Source: AAA044-D11 sp965268555
GTDB lineage: Bacteria; Actinomycetota; Actinomycetes; Nanopelagicales; Nanopelagicaceae
Direction of reading: 5' to 3'
Length of the DNA: 64,000 bases
NCBI GenBank assembly: GCA_965268555.1
Contig: OZ254174.1
Location: forward strand, 186,001 to 250,000
Below, one piece after another: positions 1 to 6,864 of the stretch. Numbering within the stretch: position 1 is the stretch's first letter; every line of letters starts with the position of its first letter. The position numbers and the translations under genes are program-made. Under the pieces are notes generated by a model, which worked only from the letters and a program-made list of their open reading frames with translations, was not told the origin of the DNA and ran no database searches.

Positions 1-767
1 GCTTCCAGCGAAATATCAAGTGGCGGAACGATTCCGGTACCAGTAGATAGAACAACACCATGTGGAAAATCTTGGCATCTAAATAGATAGGCAATCAAAT
101 CTTCAAGGGTTCTATTAAGCGAACCGAGTGAGGTTTCAGCTTCCCAAGCAATATTTGTGCCACGAATAATCTTCGCCGCAATTGTCATCTCCTTTGCGCC
201 CGGAGCCAACCATGACGGAGTTATATCTGGCCCGATAGATGTTGAACCAATATAAATCTTTGCTTGCGATAGATAGAGCGGATTTTCACCTTCGATTGTG
301 CGAGCAGTCATGTCATTGCAAATGGCGTAGCCAATAATTTCGCGGTGCTTATTTATATAGATAGCAACTTCAGGTTCTGGGACAGAGGCATCTGAGTCAT
401 ACCGGATTCCTACTTTTTCATTAGACCCACGGGCGCGAACTGCATTTGATTTAAAGAATAACTCCGGGCGATCGGCTTCATAAACTCTTTGATAAACATC
501 AGGGACTCCAGACTCTTCTTTTCTAGCATCGCGTGATCGCAGATAAGTAACACCTGCACCCCAGAGTTCAATTTCTGGTGCAATCGGGGCAACAACGCTT
601 CCTGTTATTTGCTCGGAAGTATTCGTTACCGCGCTCTTCAACTCTGCAAGCGTTAAATGCATCGCTTGGGTAAGTGTTGGTATCTCTGCAACGCTTGAAT
701 GCTTGCCATCTATTGTTACCGCAAACTGATAGTCATTCGTTTTTGTTTTTACAATTGAGAATTTCAC
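1..767 (-). CDS. Fumarylacetoacetate hydrolase (FAH) family enzyme, 3' end outside window
   Basis: About 255 codons are visible; the C-terminus lies beyond the left edge. I chose the GTG at 767 because it overlaps the TGA of the upstream aldo-keto reductase gene as GTGA, indicating translational coupling. A short N-terminal part (about residues 1-65) precedes an FAH fold. The likely metal ligands are E131 and E133 in PEPEV and D152 in CNDMTAR, followed by the QAKIYIGSTSIGP loop. FAH enzymes split or dehydrate 2-keto and 2,4-diketo acids with Mg2+ or Mn2+. Next to an L-fuconate dehydratase and an SDR, the best guess is 2,4-diketo-3-deoxy-L-fuconate hydrolase (giving pyruvate and L-lactate). 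A 2-keto-3-deoxy-sugar-acid dehydratase of the same superfamily is the main alternative. Family assignment is firm; substrate is inferred from neighbours. Confidence 0.8.
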   Translation of the reverse strand, partial: MKFSIVKTKTNDYQFAVTIDGKHSSVAEIPTLTQAMHLTLAELKSAVTNTSEQITGSVVAPIAPEIELWGAGVTYLRSRDARKEESGVPDVYQRVYEADRPELFFKSNAVRARGSNEKVGIRYDSDASVPEPEVAIYINKHREIIGYAICNDMTARTIEGENPLYLSQAKIYIGSTSIGPDITPSWLAPGAKEMTIAAKIIRGTNIAWEAETSLGSLNRTLEDLIAYLFRCQDFPHGVVLSTGTGIVPPLDISLE

Positions 768-1741
768 ATTGTCATCTTTTCTATTAGTCCGGCGTCTTCA
801 AGTTGGGTCCAAATATCTGCGGGTAAATCTAGATCAAAATCAGCTATATTCGAGGTGAGCTCAGAACTATTGCGAGATCCGGTCAGGACTGAAGTTACTG
901 CTGGATGACGCAATGGAAATTGTAGAGCGGCTGCGGTTAGTGGAATTCCAAGATTTTTCAGGAATGCGCCAATAGCTTGGGCCTTTGCAATAATTTCATC
1001 TGATGCTGGTAGGTATTCAAAAGTTGCTCCAGGTTTTGGATCTGCAAGAACTCCCGAATTAAATACCCCACCAATTGTTATATCTACCTTTCGCTCAAGT
1101 GCGTAAGGCAATAATTTATTCTGCGCACTCTGGTCTAGCAAGGTATATCTGCCAGCAAGAAGTGCAATATCTAGATCTACATTCTTCATGATTTCAATTG
1201 CAACATCGCAGAAATTAATTCCTATCCCAATCGCCTTGATAATTCCTTGGCGCTTAAAATCTGCAAGAACCGGATAGGCATCGTTTATTGCCTGTGGAAC
1301 ATGGTTTTCAGCATCGTGCATAAGTGCAATATCAATATGGTCAACACCCATTCGCTCAAGGCTTTCATTAAATGAGCGCTTAATGCCTTCAGCTGAATAA
1401 TCAAATACCGGTTGAATGTGTGGATCTGCATCTGGAAACCAAGGAACTGGATCGGCTTTTTCCACCCAATTTAAAACTCGGCCAACTTTTGTTTGTAGAA
1501 CAAATGGTTTGGATACGTTCCCCAAGATTCGCCCAAGCCGTTGTTCGGCGAGACCATGTCCATATAGTGGAGCGGTATCGAAATAATTTATGCCGCTTTC
1601 TAGTGCGGTATTAATTAATTGGTCGCTCTCTGAAATATCTACTGATTTGAATAATCCAGCAAGTGGCGCGGTGCCTAGGCTAAGGCGGGTAATTTCGAGG
1701 TCTACGCGCTTTAATCCAACTTTTTGGTTATGTCGCGCCAT
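764..1741 (-). CDS. Aldo/keto reductase, probable L-fucose (D-threo-aldose) 1-dehydrogenase
   Basis: 325 aa, full-length AKR TIM barrel. The catalytic tetrad is visible: D55 and Y60 in FDTAPLYGHG, K85 in LQTKVGR and H142 in LMHD. AKRs of this subgroup oxidise aldoses such as L-fucose at C1 to the lactone with NAD(P)+. It is followed directly (GTGA overlap) by the FAH-family gene and is divergent from the L-fuconate dehydratase gene, so an L-fucose dehydrogenase role is the most economical reading. No Shine-Dalgarno sequence precedes the ATG; instead a TACGAT hexamer lies seven bases upstream, consistent with a leaderless mRNA. Other aldoses or pyridoxal cannot be excluded as substrates. Confidence 0.82.
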   Translation of the reverse strand: MARHNQKVGLKRVDLEITRLSLGTAPLAGLFKSVDISESDQLINTALESGINYFDTAPLYGHGLAEQRLGRILGNVSKPFVLQTKVGRVLNWVEKADPVPWFPDADPHIQPVFDYSAEGIKRSFNESLERMGVDHIDIALMHDAENHVPQAINDAYPVLADFKRQGIIKAIGIGINFCDVAIEIMKNVDLDIALLAGRYTLLDQSAQNKLLPYALERKVDITIGGVFNSGVLADPKPGATFEYLPASDEIIAKAQAIGAFLKNLGIPLTAAALQFPLRHPAVTSVLTGSRNSSELTSNIADFDLDLPADIWTQLEDAGLIEKMTM

Positions 1742-1748
1742 GAAATTT

Positions 1749-1754
1749 ATCGTA
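1749..1754 (-). promoter_or_regulatory. Putative -10 element of a leaderless promoter (aldo/keto reductase)
   Basis: On the minus strand the hexamer TACGAT ends seven bases before the ATG at 1741. There is no ribosome binding site in between, so transcription probably starts at or next to the start codon. No convincing -35 was seen. Confidence 0.35.
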
Positions 1755-1768
1755 TAGGATTTTTCCTA
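1755..1768. promoter_or_regulatory. Short dyad in the divergent fucose-cluster promoter region, possible operator
   Basis: TAGGA-TTTT-TCCTA is a 5-bp inverted repeat with a 4-base spacer. It sits in the 67-bp gap between the divergent aldo/keto reductase and L-fuconate dehydratase genes, beside the predicted -10 of the former. The position suits a repressor site controlling both arms, but five base pairs can arise by chance and no regulator gene is in view. Confidence 0.25.
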
Positions 1769-1808
1769 ATAAGCGAAGAGTTCATATCCGAAATTGCAAA
1801 GGAAGCGC

Positions 1809-3107
1809 ATGCCAAAGATCACTGGCTTTAAGACCATAGATGTCAGATTTCCTACTTCACGTGGTTTAGATGGTTCGGATGCAATGAACAAAGAGCCGGA
1901 TTATTCAGCGGCGCTAGTAATTCTAGAAACTGATGATCCAAATTTAGAGGGCCATGGCTTCGTCTTCACTTGTGGCCGCGGTAATGATTTGCAATGCGAT
2001 GCAATTGAATTACTTGCACCTTATGCGGTCGGCCGAGATCTTGAAGACCTTTCAAAGAGTATGGGCGAATTTGCAAGAAGTTTGGTACGCGATTCCCAGA
2101 TTCGCTGGCTCGGGCCTGAAAAAGGCGTAACTCAAATGGCAGCAGGTGCAGTTGTAAATGCCGCATGGGATCTTGTTTCAAAGTTTGCAAAGAAACCACT
2201 ATGGAAACTCTTATCCGATTTATCACCAGAAGAAATTGTCGAGTTAATTGATTTCCGTTATATAACTGATGCGCTTACTCCAGATGAAGCGCTCGCAATT
2301 TTACGTAAAGCTCAACCAAATCGCGCTGCTAATGAAGCTAAGTTAATTAAAGAAGGTCTGCCGGCATATACAACTACACCAGGTTGGTTGGGGTATACCG
2401 ATGAGAAGATGGTCCGTCTTGCAAAGCAAGCAGTTGCAGATGGCTACAAATTAATTAAATTAAAGTGTGGTGGAAATCTTGAAGACGATAAACGCAGATT
2501 GCGTCTTGCTCGTGAGGCGGTAGGCCCTGATATCAAGATTTCAATCGATGCCAATCAAGTTTGGGATGTCAATCAGGCAATTGAATGGATCAAGGGAATT
2601 GGTGATGTAAATCTGCACTGGGTTGAAGAACCAACCAATCCTGATGATGTTTTAGGTCATGCAACAATCGCAAAGGCAATTGCACCAGTACGCGTAGCAA
2701 CCGGTGAGCATGGAATGAACCGAATTATTTTTAAACAGATGCTGCAGGCAAAATCCTTCTCCTTCGTTCAGATTGATGCGACACGAGTTGCAGGCGTAAA
2801 TGAGAACTTGGCAATTATCTTGATGGCGGCAAAATTTGGAGTTCCAGTTTGTCCGCATGCTGGCGGAGTCGGATTATGCGAGATGGTTCAACACCTTGCA
2901 ATGTTTGATGCGGTTGCAGTTACCGGACACCATGCTGATCGCGTTGTTGAGTTTGTTGATCACCTACATGAACACTTTGTAGTTCCAACAGATATTCAAA
3001 ATGCACATTACATGCCACCGATTAAGCCTGGCGCTGGTTCAGAGATGTATGCCCAGACAATTTCAGATTTCACATTCCCAACCGGAAAAGAATGGATAAC
3101 CGCATGA
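1809..3107 (+). CDS. L-fuconate dehydratase (enolase superfamily)
   Basis: 432 aa. Dehydrates L-fuconate to 2-keto-3-deoxy-L-fuconate with Mg2+ in the cytoplasm. The ATG at 1809 is preferred over an in-frame TTG at 1794 because AAAGGAAG lies just upstream of it. The enolase-superfamily residues are in place: the KLK pair (K217, K219), metal ligands D247 in IDAN, the glutamate in WVEEP (about 273) and E300 in TGEH, and the catalytic His350 in CPHAGGVGLCE. The N-terminal DVRFPTSRGLDGSDAMN and the WLGPEKG segment closely match my recollection of Xanthomonas FucD, so the subfamily call is stronger than for a generic mandelate-racemase-like protein. It overlaps the next gene by four bases. Confidence 0.92.
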   Translation: MPKITGFKTIDVRFPTSRGLDGSDAMNKEPDYSAALVILETDDPNLEGHGFVFTCGRGNDLQCDAIELLAPYAVGRDLEDLSKSMGEFARSLVRDSQIRWLGPEKGVTQMAAGAVVNAAWDLVSKFAKKPLWKLLSDLSPEEIVELIDFRYITDALTPDEALAILRKAQPNRAANEAKLIKEGLPAYTTTPGWLGYTDEKMVRLAKQAVADGYKLIKLKCGGNLEDDKRRLRLAREAVGPDIKISIDANQVWDVNQAIEWIKGIGDVNLHWVEEPTNPDDVLGHATIAKAIAPVRVATGEHGMNRIIFKQMLQAKSFSFVQIDATRVAGVNENLAIILMAAKFGVPVCPHAGGVGLCEMVQHLAMFDAVAVTGHHADRVVEFVDHLHEHFVVPTDIQNAHYMPPIKPGAGSEMYAQTISDFTFPTGKEWITA

Positions 3108-3841
3108 GTACAGAGTTCGCAGGATTAACCGCAGTAGTAACTGGCGCTGGCTCAGGCATCGGCCTCGCTACGGCAAAGATTTTGAAAGATCGTGGTGCAA
3201 CGGTTTATGGCTTCGATTTAGCTGAAGGTGGCATGTCTGGAATCGCTACCTGGGTGCAATGCGATGTTGGCGATGATGCTTCAGTAATCAAGGCCTTCGA
3301 AGGAATAACAAAGTTAGACATACTTATTAATAACGCGGCAATCAGCGCTGTCGGAACCATTGAAGCCAACTCATCAGAAGAGTGGATGAAGGTTATGAAT
3401 GTAAATGTTCTTGGAATCGTGCGCACTTCTAAATCTGCGCTTCCACTTTTGCGCAACAGCAAGAGCGCGGCAATCGTTAATACTTGTTCCGTTGCCGCCA
3501 CTGCGGGAATTCCAAAACGTGCGGTTTACAGTGCATCAAAAGGAGCTGTTCTATCGCTAACTCTCGCAATGGCTAATGACCATATTGTTGATGGGGTAAG
3601 AGTTAACTGCGTTAATCCTGGAACTGCGGATACGCCATGGGTTCAACGATTACTAGCACAAGCAGCCGATCCAGTTGCCGAACGTAAAGCACTTGAAGCT
3701 CGGCAGCCACTTGGTCGATTAGTTTCATCAGAAGAAGTTGCAAGCGCAATCTGTTATTTGGCTAGTCCACTCCAAGGATCGACTACAGGTACATCGCTAA
3801 ATGTTGATGGTGGAATGCAGGGATTGCGTATTCCTAAGTAG
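3104..3841 (+). CDS. SDR-family oxidoreductase, probable 2-keto-3-deoxy-L-fuconate dehydrogenase
   Basis: 245 aa from the ATG at 3104, which overlaps the dehydratase stop as ATGA; an in-frame ATG at 3092 would add MDNR and cannot be ruled out. Classical short-chain dehydrogenase: TGAGSGIG dinucleotide-binding loop near residue 13, NNAA motif, the catalytic serine in NTCSVA and the YSASK tyrosine/lysine pair, and the C-terminal GTSLNVDGGMQ. In the non-phosphorylating L-fucose route this step oxidises C4 of 2-keto-3-deoxy-L-fuconate with NAD+, giving the diketo acid that an FAH hydrolase then cleaves. The reaction is assigned from gene context; the SDR family is certain. Confidence 0.83.
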   Translation: MSTEFAGLTAVVTGAGSGIGLATAKILKDRGATVYGFDLAEGGMSGIATWVQCDVGDDASVIKAFEGITKLDILINNAAISAVGTIEANSSEEWMKVMNVNVLGIVRTSKSALPLLRNSKSAAIVNTCSVAATAGIPKRAVYSASKGAVLSLTLAMANDHIVDGVRVNCVNPGTADTPWVQRLLAQAADPVAERKALEARQPLGRLVSSEEVASAICYLASPLQGSTTGTSLNVDGGMQGLRIPK

Positions 3842-3843
3842 TT

Positions 3844-4284
3844 TTATCGCTCTTCAAGTATTAGTGAAACGGAATTAATGCACCAACGTTGATCAGTTGG
3901 TACGTCATAACCTTCGCCTTCAAACACATGTCCTAGATGTGAGCCGCAATTTGCGCAACGAACTTCCGTGCGAACTCGCATTCCTAGTGAGCGGTCTTCA
4001 ACCAACTCAACAGCATCGTCTTTTGTTGGAGCATAGAAAGATGGCCAACCACAGCCAGAATGGAACTTTGTTTCACTTCTAAAGAGTTCGTGATTGCAGG
4101 CCTTGCAGCGATAGCTTCCGACCTTGTCGCTATCTGTGTATTCGCCAGTAAATGGCCGTTCGGTTGCACCGTAACGCAGAACTTCAAAAGAGAGCGGATC
4201 TAATTTTGCTGCAAGCTGAACATCATCAATTTGCACTGGATATTTCTTATTGCTGGCAAGCTCATTGCCTACTTGGTTGGACAT
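3844..4284 (-). CDS. msrB: Peptide-methionine (R)-S-oxide reductase MsrB
   Basis: 146 aa, standard MsrB length. Reduces methionine-R-sulfoxide in proteins using thioredoxin. Structural zinc is held by C60/C63 (CKAC) and C110/C113 (CANC); the catalytic cysteine is C135 in RWCINS, and C78 in HSGCGWPSF is a candidate recycling cysteine. The gene is convergent with the SDR gene, their stop codons three bases apart. Upstream, TAATAT ends exactly six bases before the ATG with no Shine-Dalgarno between, predicting a leaderless transcript. Confidence 0.95.
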   Translation of the reverse strand: MSNQVGNELASNKKYPVQIDDVQLAAKLDPLSFEVLRYGATERPFTGEYTDSDKVGSYRCKACNHELFRSETKFHSGCGWPSFYAPTKDDAVELVEDRSLGMRVRTEVRCANCGSHLGHVFEGEGYDVPTDQRWCINSVSLILEER

Positions 4285-4290
4285 GTCGGC

Positions 4291-4296
4291 ATATTA
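4291..4296 (-). promoter_or_regulatory. Putative -10 element of a leaderless msrB promoter
   Basis: Minus-strand TAATAT, then GCCGAC, then the ATG of msrB. The spacing puts the transcription start at the start codon. Confidence 0.45.
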
Positions 4297-4334
4297 CGCA
4301 ATGTTTCTTGCCAGTGCCAGATAAAGAACCTAGT

Positions 4335-4340
4335 TAGAAT
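4335..4340 (+). promoter_or_regulatory. Putative -10 element of a leaderless promoter (FUSC gene)
   Basis: TAGAAT, then TAACCT, then the ATG at 4347. This has the same 6-base spacing as msrB on the other strand, and no ribosome binding site is present. Confidence 0.45.
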
Positions 4341-4346
4341 TAACCT

Positions 4347-5555
4347 ATGCGAAAAATGGTCAGGCGAGTTCGGAAGCTCTTTGCTGACCGTAAATCCTGG
4401 GTTCGCTTGATATTTGTTTCTGCGATTGCTTCAGGAGTTGCCTGGAAATTGGGCGACTTACTAGTCAATAACGGTGGAGTTGTTGCTGCAATTATCTGTG
4501 CTTTAAGTATTCGAATTTCGCTTTATAAATCGGTTCGCGAAGGCTTTGGTCAAATAGTCGGCACGGCAATAGGCGCATGTGTTGCGCTGACCTGTGTCTC
4601 AATCTTCAATTTCGGATTCATTTCAGTCGCCATGACAGTTCTGCTCTGCTCAGTTGTGGCAAGAGCGCTTCACCTAGGTGAAGTCGCATCAGTTAACGTT
4701 CCGGTAACGGCGCTAATTGTTATAGGACCCGGGCTTAGTGAGAGCACTGCGCTTTCTAGATTATCTTCAACTTTAATTGGAGCCGCTGTTGCAATTGTTT
4801 TCTCTTACTTTTCACATGCCAAAACTCCTGCTGGAAGAATGGTCGACAAGATAAGTTCGCTAGCAAATAAATGTGCAAAGTTATTGGGTGAAATGTCAGA
4901 GGGAGTTGCAGCCGGATATACCCAAGATGAAGCTGGTGATTGGTTAGCTAAAGCGCGATTATTAGTTGAAGAGATTCCAGGCGTACGTGCGCAAGCGGTG
5001 GAAGCTCGTGGACATGCAAAGTGGTTTCCTACAGCGCAAGTTGATGAAGCTGAAGAACTCTATGTAAGAGGTGTTGCGGTTGAACACACGGTTGTTCAAG
5101 TTCGCACAATTGCCCGCACGCTCTTTGATTCTGCAGTAAAAGGTGGGATCGCTGAAGAAACTAAACGCAGTATTGCGCAGGCGCTTTCAGCCGCAAGTTA
5201 TGCCGTAAGTTCAAAAGCTGAACAGATAAAATCTGCCGAAAGTATTGCTGAATCTAGAGAGGCAACTCAAGATGCAAGAATTGCTGGTGCTGCACTCGCA
5301 GATTCATTAATGGATGCTTCAGATAAAGTTGATCAAGAACAAATTGTTCGCGGAATTTCACTAGTCTCTAATATTTCAATCATTGCAGATTCATTAGATG
5401 AATCATCTCCAGCCCTGCATGATGTTGTGACACCTGGCGAGCCCACCACAAATCAAGTACTCAAGATCTCGCCTATGGAACAAGGTGCGCGAGTTGGCGT
5501 GCGAATAACTAAGCCATTCATCTGGCTTAAACGCCGCTTTCGCAATTATTTTTAA
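4347..5555 (+). CDS. FUSC / aromatic-acid-exporter-like membrane protein
   Basis: 402 aa. Roughly residues 17-160 form several hydrophobic helices. The part around residues 40-75 (an alanine/isoleucine-rich helix followed by SIRISLYKSVREGFGQIVGT) is typical of FUSC/ArAE-type N-terminal domains. The remaining 240 residues are soluble, helical and rich in Ala, Glu and Lys, consistent with a cytoplasmic domain. Relatives include aromatic-acid efflux proteins and envelope proteins of unknown transport role, so a substrate cannot be named. It is divergent from msrB with a 62-bp shared promoter region and is followed by tRNA genes rather than a partner gene. Confidence 0.7.
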   Translation: MRKMVRRVRKLFADRKSWVRLIFVSAIASGVAWKLGDLLVNNGGVVAAIICALSIRISLYKSVREGFGQIVGTAIGACVALTCVSIFNFGFISVAMTVLLCSVVARALHLGEVASVNVPVTALIVIGPGLSESTALSRLSSTLIGAAVAIVFSYFSHAKTPAGRMVDKISSLANKCAKLLGEMSEGVAAGYTQDEAGDWLAKARLLVEEIPGVRAQAVEARGHAKWFPTAQVDEAEELYVRGVAVEHTVVQVRTIARTLFDSAVKGGIAEETKRSIAQALSAASYAVSSKAEQIKSAESIAESREATQDARIAGAALADSLMDASDKVDQEQIVRGISLVSNISIIADSLDESSPALHDVVTPGEPTTNQVLKISPMEQGARVGVRITKPFIWLKRRFRNYF

Positions 5556-5628
5556 AAAGCAATAAGCCCAAATTTCTCCCAAATAGCGAGAGGTTGTAGG
5601 CTCACCCTCTACTTGAACTACTTGTAAT

Positions 5629-5701
5629 GCCCCCCTAGCTCAGTCGGTAGAGCGTTTCCATGGTAAGGAAGAGGTCAACGGTTCGATTCCGTTGGGGGGC
5701 T
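5629..5701 (+). tRNA. tRNA-Thr (GGT anticodon)
   Basis: 73 nt cloverleaf. The acceptor stem is GCCCCCC paired with GGGGGGC, the D arm is GCTC/GAGC, the T arm carries GGTTCGATTCC, and the anticodon loop ATGGTAA gives GGT. CCA is not encoded. Upstream, TAGGCT followed by a CCCTCT tract resembles the -10 regions of other translation genes in this window. Confidence 0.95.
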
Positions 5702-5708
5702 CGGTTAA

Positions 5709-5730
5709 ACTTATTTCACTATAAATAAGT
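5709..5730 (+). terminator. AT-rich hairpin between tRNA-Thr and tRNA-Met
   Basis: ACTTATTT and AAATAAGT can form an 8-bp stem with a 6-base loop just after tRNA-Thr. There is no clean T tract, so it may be a weak terminator or a processing signal in a shared transcript. Confidence 0.3.
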
Positions 5731-5759
5731 ATTTCCAGTTTTACCCACGTAATACCCAT

Positions 5760-5833
5760 GGCGGGATAGCTCAGCTTGGTAGAGCAAACGGCTCATAATC
5801 GTTGTGTCGCCGGTTCAAATCCGGCTTCCGCTA
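5760..5833 (+). tRNA. tRNA-Met (CAT anticodon), elongator type
   Basis: 74 nt. Acceptor GGCGGGA pairs with TTCCGCT including two G-T wobbles (positions 1-72 and 6-67). The T stem GCCGG/CCGGC is perfect and the anticodon loop is CTCATAA. The anticodon stem lacks the three G-C pairs of initiator tRNA, so this is read as elongator. CCA is not encoded. Confidence 0.93.
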
Positions 5834-5861
5834 CTCATAAAAAGGTAAGAATTTTAGAAAT

Positions 5862-5886
5862 GCGCAGGTTTGAAGTAACCTAGCGC
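5862..5886 (+). other. Leader hairpin upstream of rpmG
   Basis: GCGC-AGGTT and AACCT-A-GCGC form a nine-pair stem with one bulge and a 6-base loop, 24 bases before the rpmG start codon. There is no T tract. It could be a processing site between tRNA-Met and the rpmG message, or a regulatory element. Confidence 0.3.
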
Positions 5887-5910
5887 TCTTAATAAAGAAG
5901 GAGCACCACT

Positions 5911-6081
5911 ATGGCAAGCAAGAGCGCGGATGTACGCCCAAAGATCACTATGGCCTGCGTAGAGTGCAAAGAACGTAACTACATAACAAAGAAGAATCGT
6001 CGTAACGATCCAGATCGTCTTGAACTTAAGAAGTTCTGCCCACGTTGCAAGCTTTCAACAACACACCGCGAGACTCGCTAA
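5911..6081 (+). CDS. rpmG: 50S ribosomal protein L33
   Basis: 56 aa from an ATG preceded by GAAGGAG. A large-subunit protein near the E site. The four zinc cysteines are present as CVEC and CPRC, i.e. the zinc-binding form rather than the zinc-independent paralogue made under zinc starvation. The STTHRETR C-terminus is typical. It sits between tRNA-Met and hadA, an arrangement conserved in Actinobacteria. Confidence 0.95.
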   Translation: MASKSADVRPKITMACVECKERNYITKKNRRNDPDRLELKKFCPRCKLSTTHRETR

Positions 6082-6085
6082 TCCG

Positions 6086-6469
6086 ATGTTGAATCCCGAC
6101 CTAGTCGGGCGCACTTTCACAAGTGCCGATTCTGTAAGCGTTACTCAAGAATCAATTACTAAATTTGCCGACGTTATTGGCGAGCCCAATACTTTAGTTG
6201 CCCCGCCAACTTTCGCGATCTCCATAACTTTGGATCAATCTCAAAAACTTTTGCAGGAGAGCGGCCTTGATTGGACGCGCGTAGTTCATGGCGATCAACG
6301 TTTTGAAATCAGCCGGCCAATAGTTGCTGGCGACGTTTTTATCTGTTCATCAACTATTGAAAGCGCCAGAAACGTTGCCGGCAACGAGATCGTAAGCGTT
6401 CGCTCTGATTTGCATTCTGGAGCGCAGCTTGTTGTATCAACTTGGTCAACTTTGGTGGTCCGAGCATGA
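6086..6469 (+). CDS. HadA-like (FAS1-like) MaoC-type dehydratase subunit
   Basis: 127 aa from the ATG at 6086, four bases after the rpmG stop; the longer in-frame reading from 6020 would overlap most of rpmG and is rejected. It matches the N-terminal 'FAS1-like dehydratase' family (MLNPDLVGRTF at the start, then FADVIGE). In mycobacteria HadA forms a heterodimer with HadB that dehydrates (3R)-hydroxyacyl-ACP in FAS-II; here it probably provides the substrate-binding half of an R-specific hydratase/dehydratase. The catalytic Asp-x4-His is absent from this subunit, as expected. It overlaps hadB by four bases. Confidence 0.82.
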   Translation: MLNPDLVGRTFTSADSVSVTQESITKFADVIGEPNTLVAPPTFAISITLDQSQKLLQESGLDWTRVVHGDQRFEISRPIVAGDVFICSSTIESARNVAGNEIVSVRSDLHSGAQLVVSTWSTLVVRA

Positions 6470-6864
6470 ACCAACTAATAGCTGGTCAAGAACTCATTGC
6501 GGAAAATTTCAAAATTAATCGCCAACTTCTGATTGCTTATGCAGATGCAAGTGGCGACCAAAACCCAATTCACCAAGATGAAACCTTCGCAAAATCAGTC
6601 GGTCTGCCAGACGTGATTGCACATGGGATGCTTACGATGGCGCTCGCCGGAAAGTATTTATCTGCTATCGCCGGAAGTGAAAAAGTTATTTCATTTAGCG
6701 CAAAATTTATAAAGCCAGTTGTAGTTCCAGCAGATACTGATGTGAACTTAACAATCAGTGGCAAAGTAGTAGAAATAGTCGAAGGCCAAGCCAAGATCGA
6801 GCTCACCGCAATTTGTAATGAAGTAAAGGTTCTGGGAATGGCAAAGGGAGTAATCAAACTCTAA
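6466..6864 (+). CDS. HadB-like MaoC-type (3R)-hydroxyacyl dehydratase, catalytic subunit
   Basis: 132 aa hot-dog fold with the MaoC catalytic pair D31 and H36 in ASGDQNPIHQD and the AHGML helix. The start at 6466 overlaps the hadA stop as ATGA. Together with HadA it should dehydrate R-3-hydroxyacyl thioesters. No third subunit (mycobacterial HadC) follows, which is the usual state outside mycolate producers, so a general fatty-acid role is likelier than mycolic-acid synthesis. The next gene starts on the last base of its stop codon. Confidence 0.85.
   Translation: MNQLIAGQELIAENFKINRQLLIAYADASGDQNPIHQDETFAKSVGLPDVIAHGMLTMALAGKYLSAIAGSEKVISFSAKFIKPVVVPADTDVNLTISGKVVEIVEGQAKIELTAICNEVKVLGMAKGVIKL

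Noticed and set aside
6020..6085. N-terminal extension of the HadA-like gene
   Set aside because: It would overlap most of rpmG, whose zinc motifs and start are clear; the ATG at 6086 gives the family-typical N-terminus.
6466..6864. Mycolic-acid FAS-II reading of HadA/HadB
   Set aside because: No HadC or other mycolate genes are nearby; the pair also occurs in Actinobacteria without mycolates.
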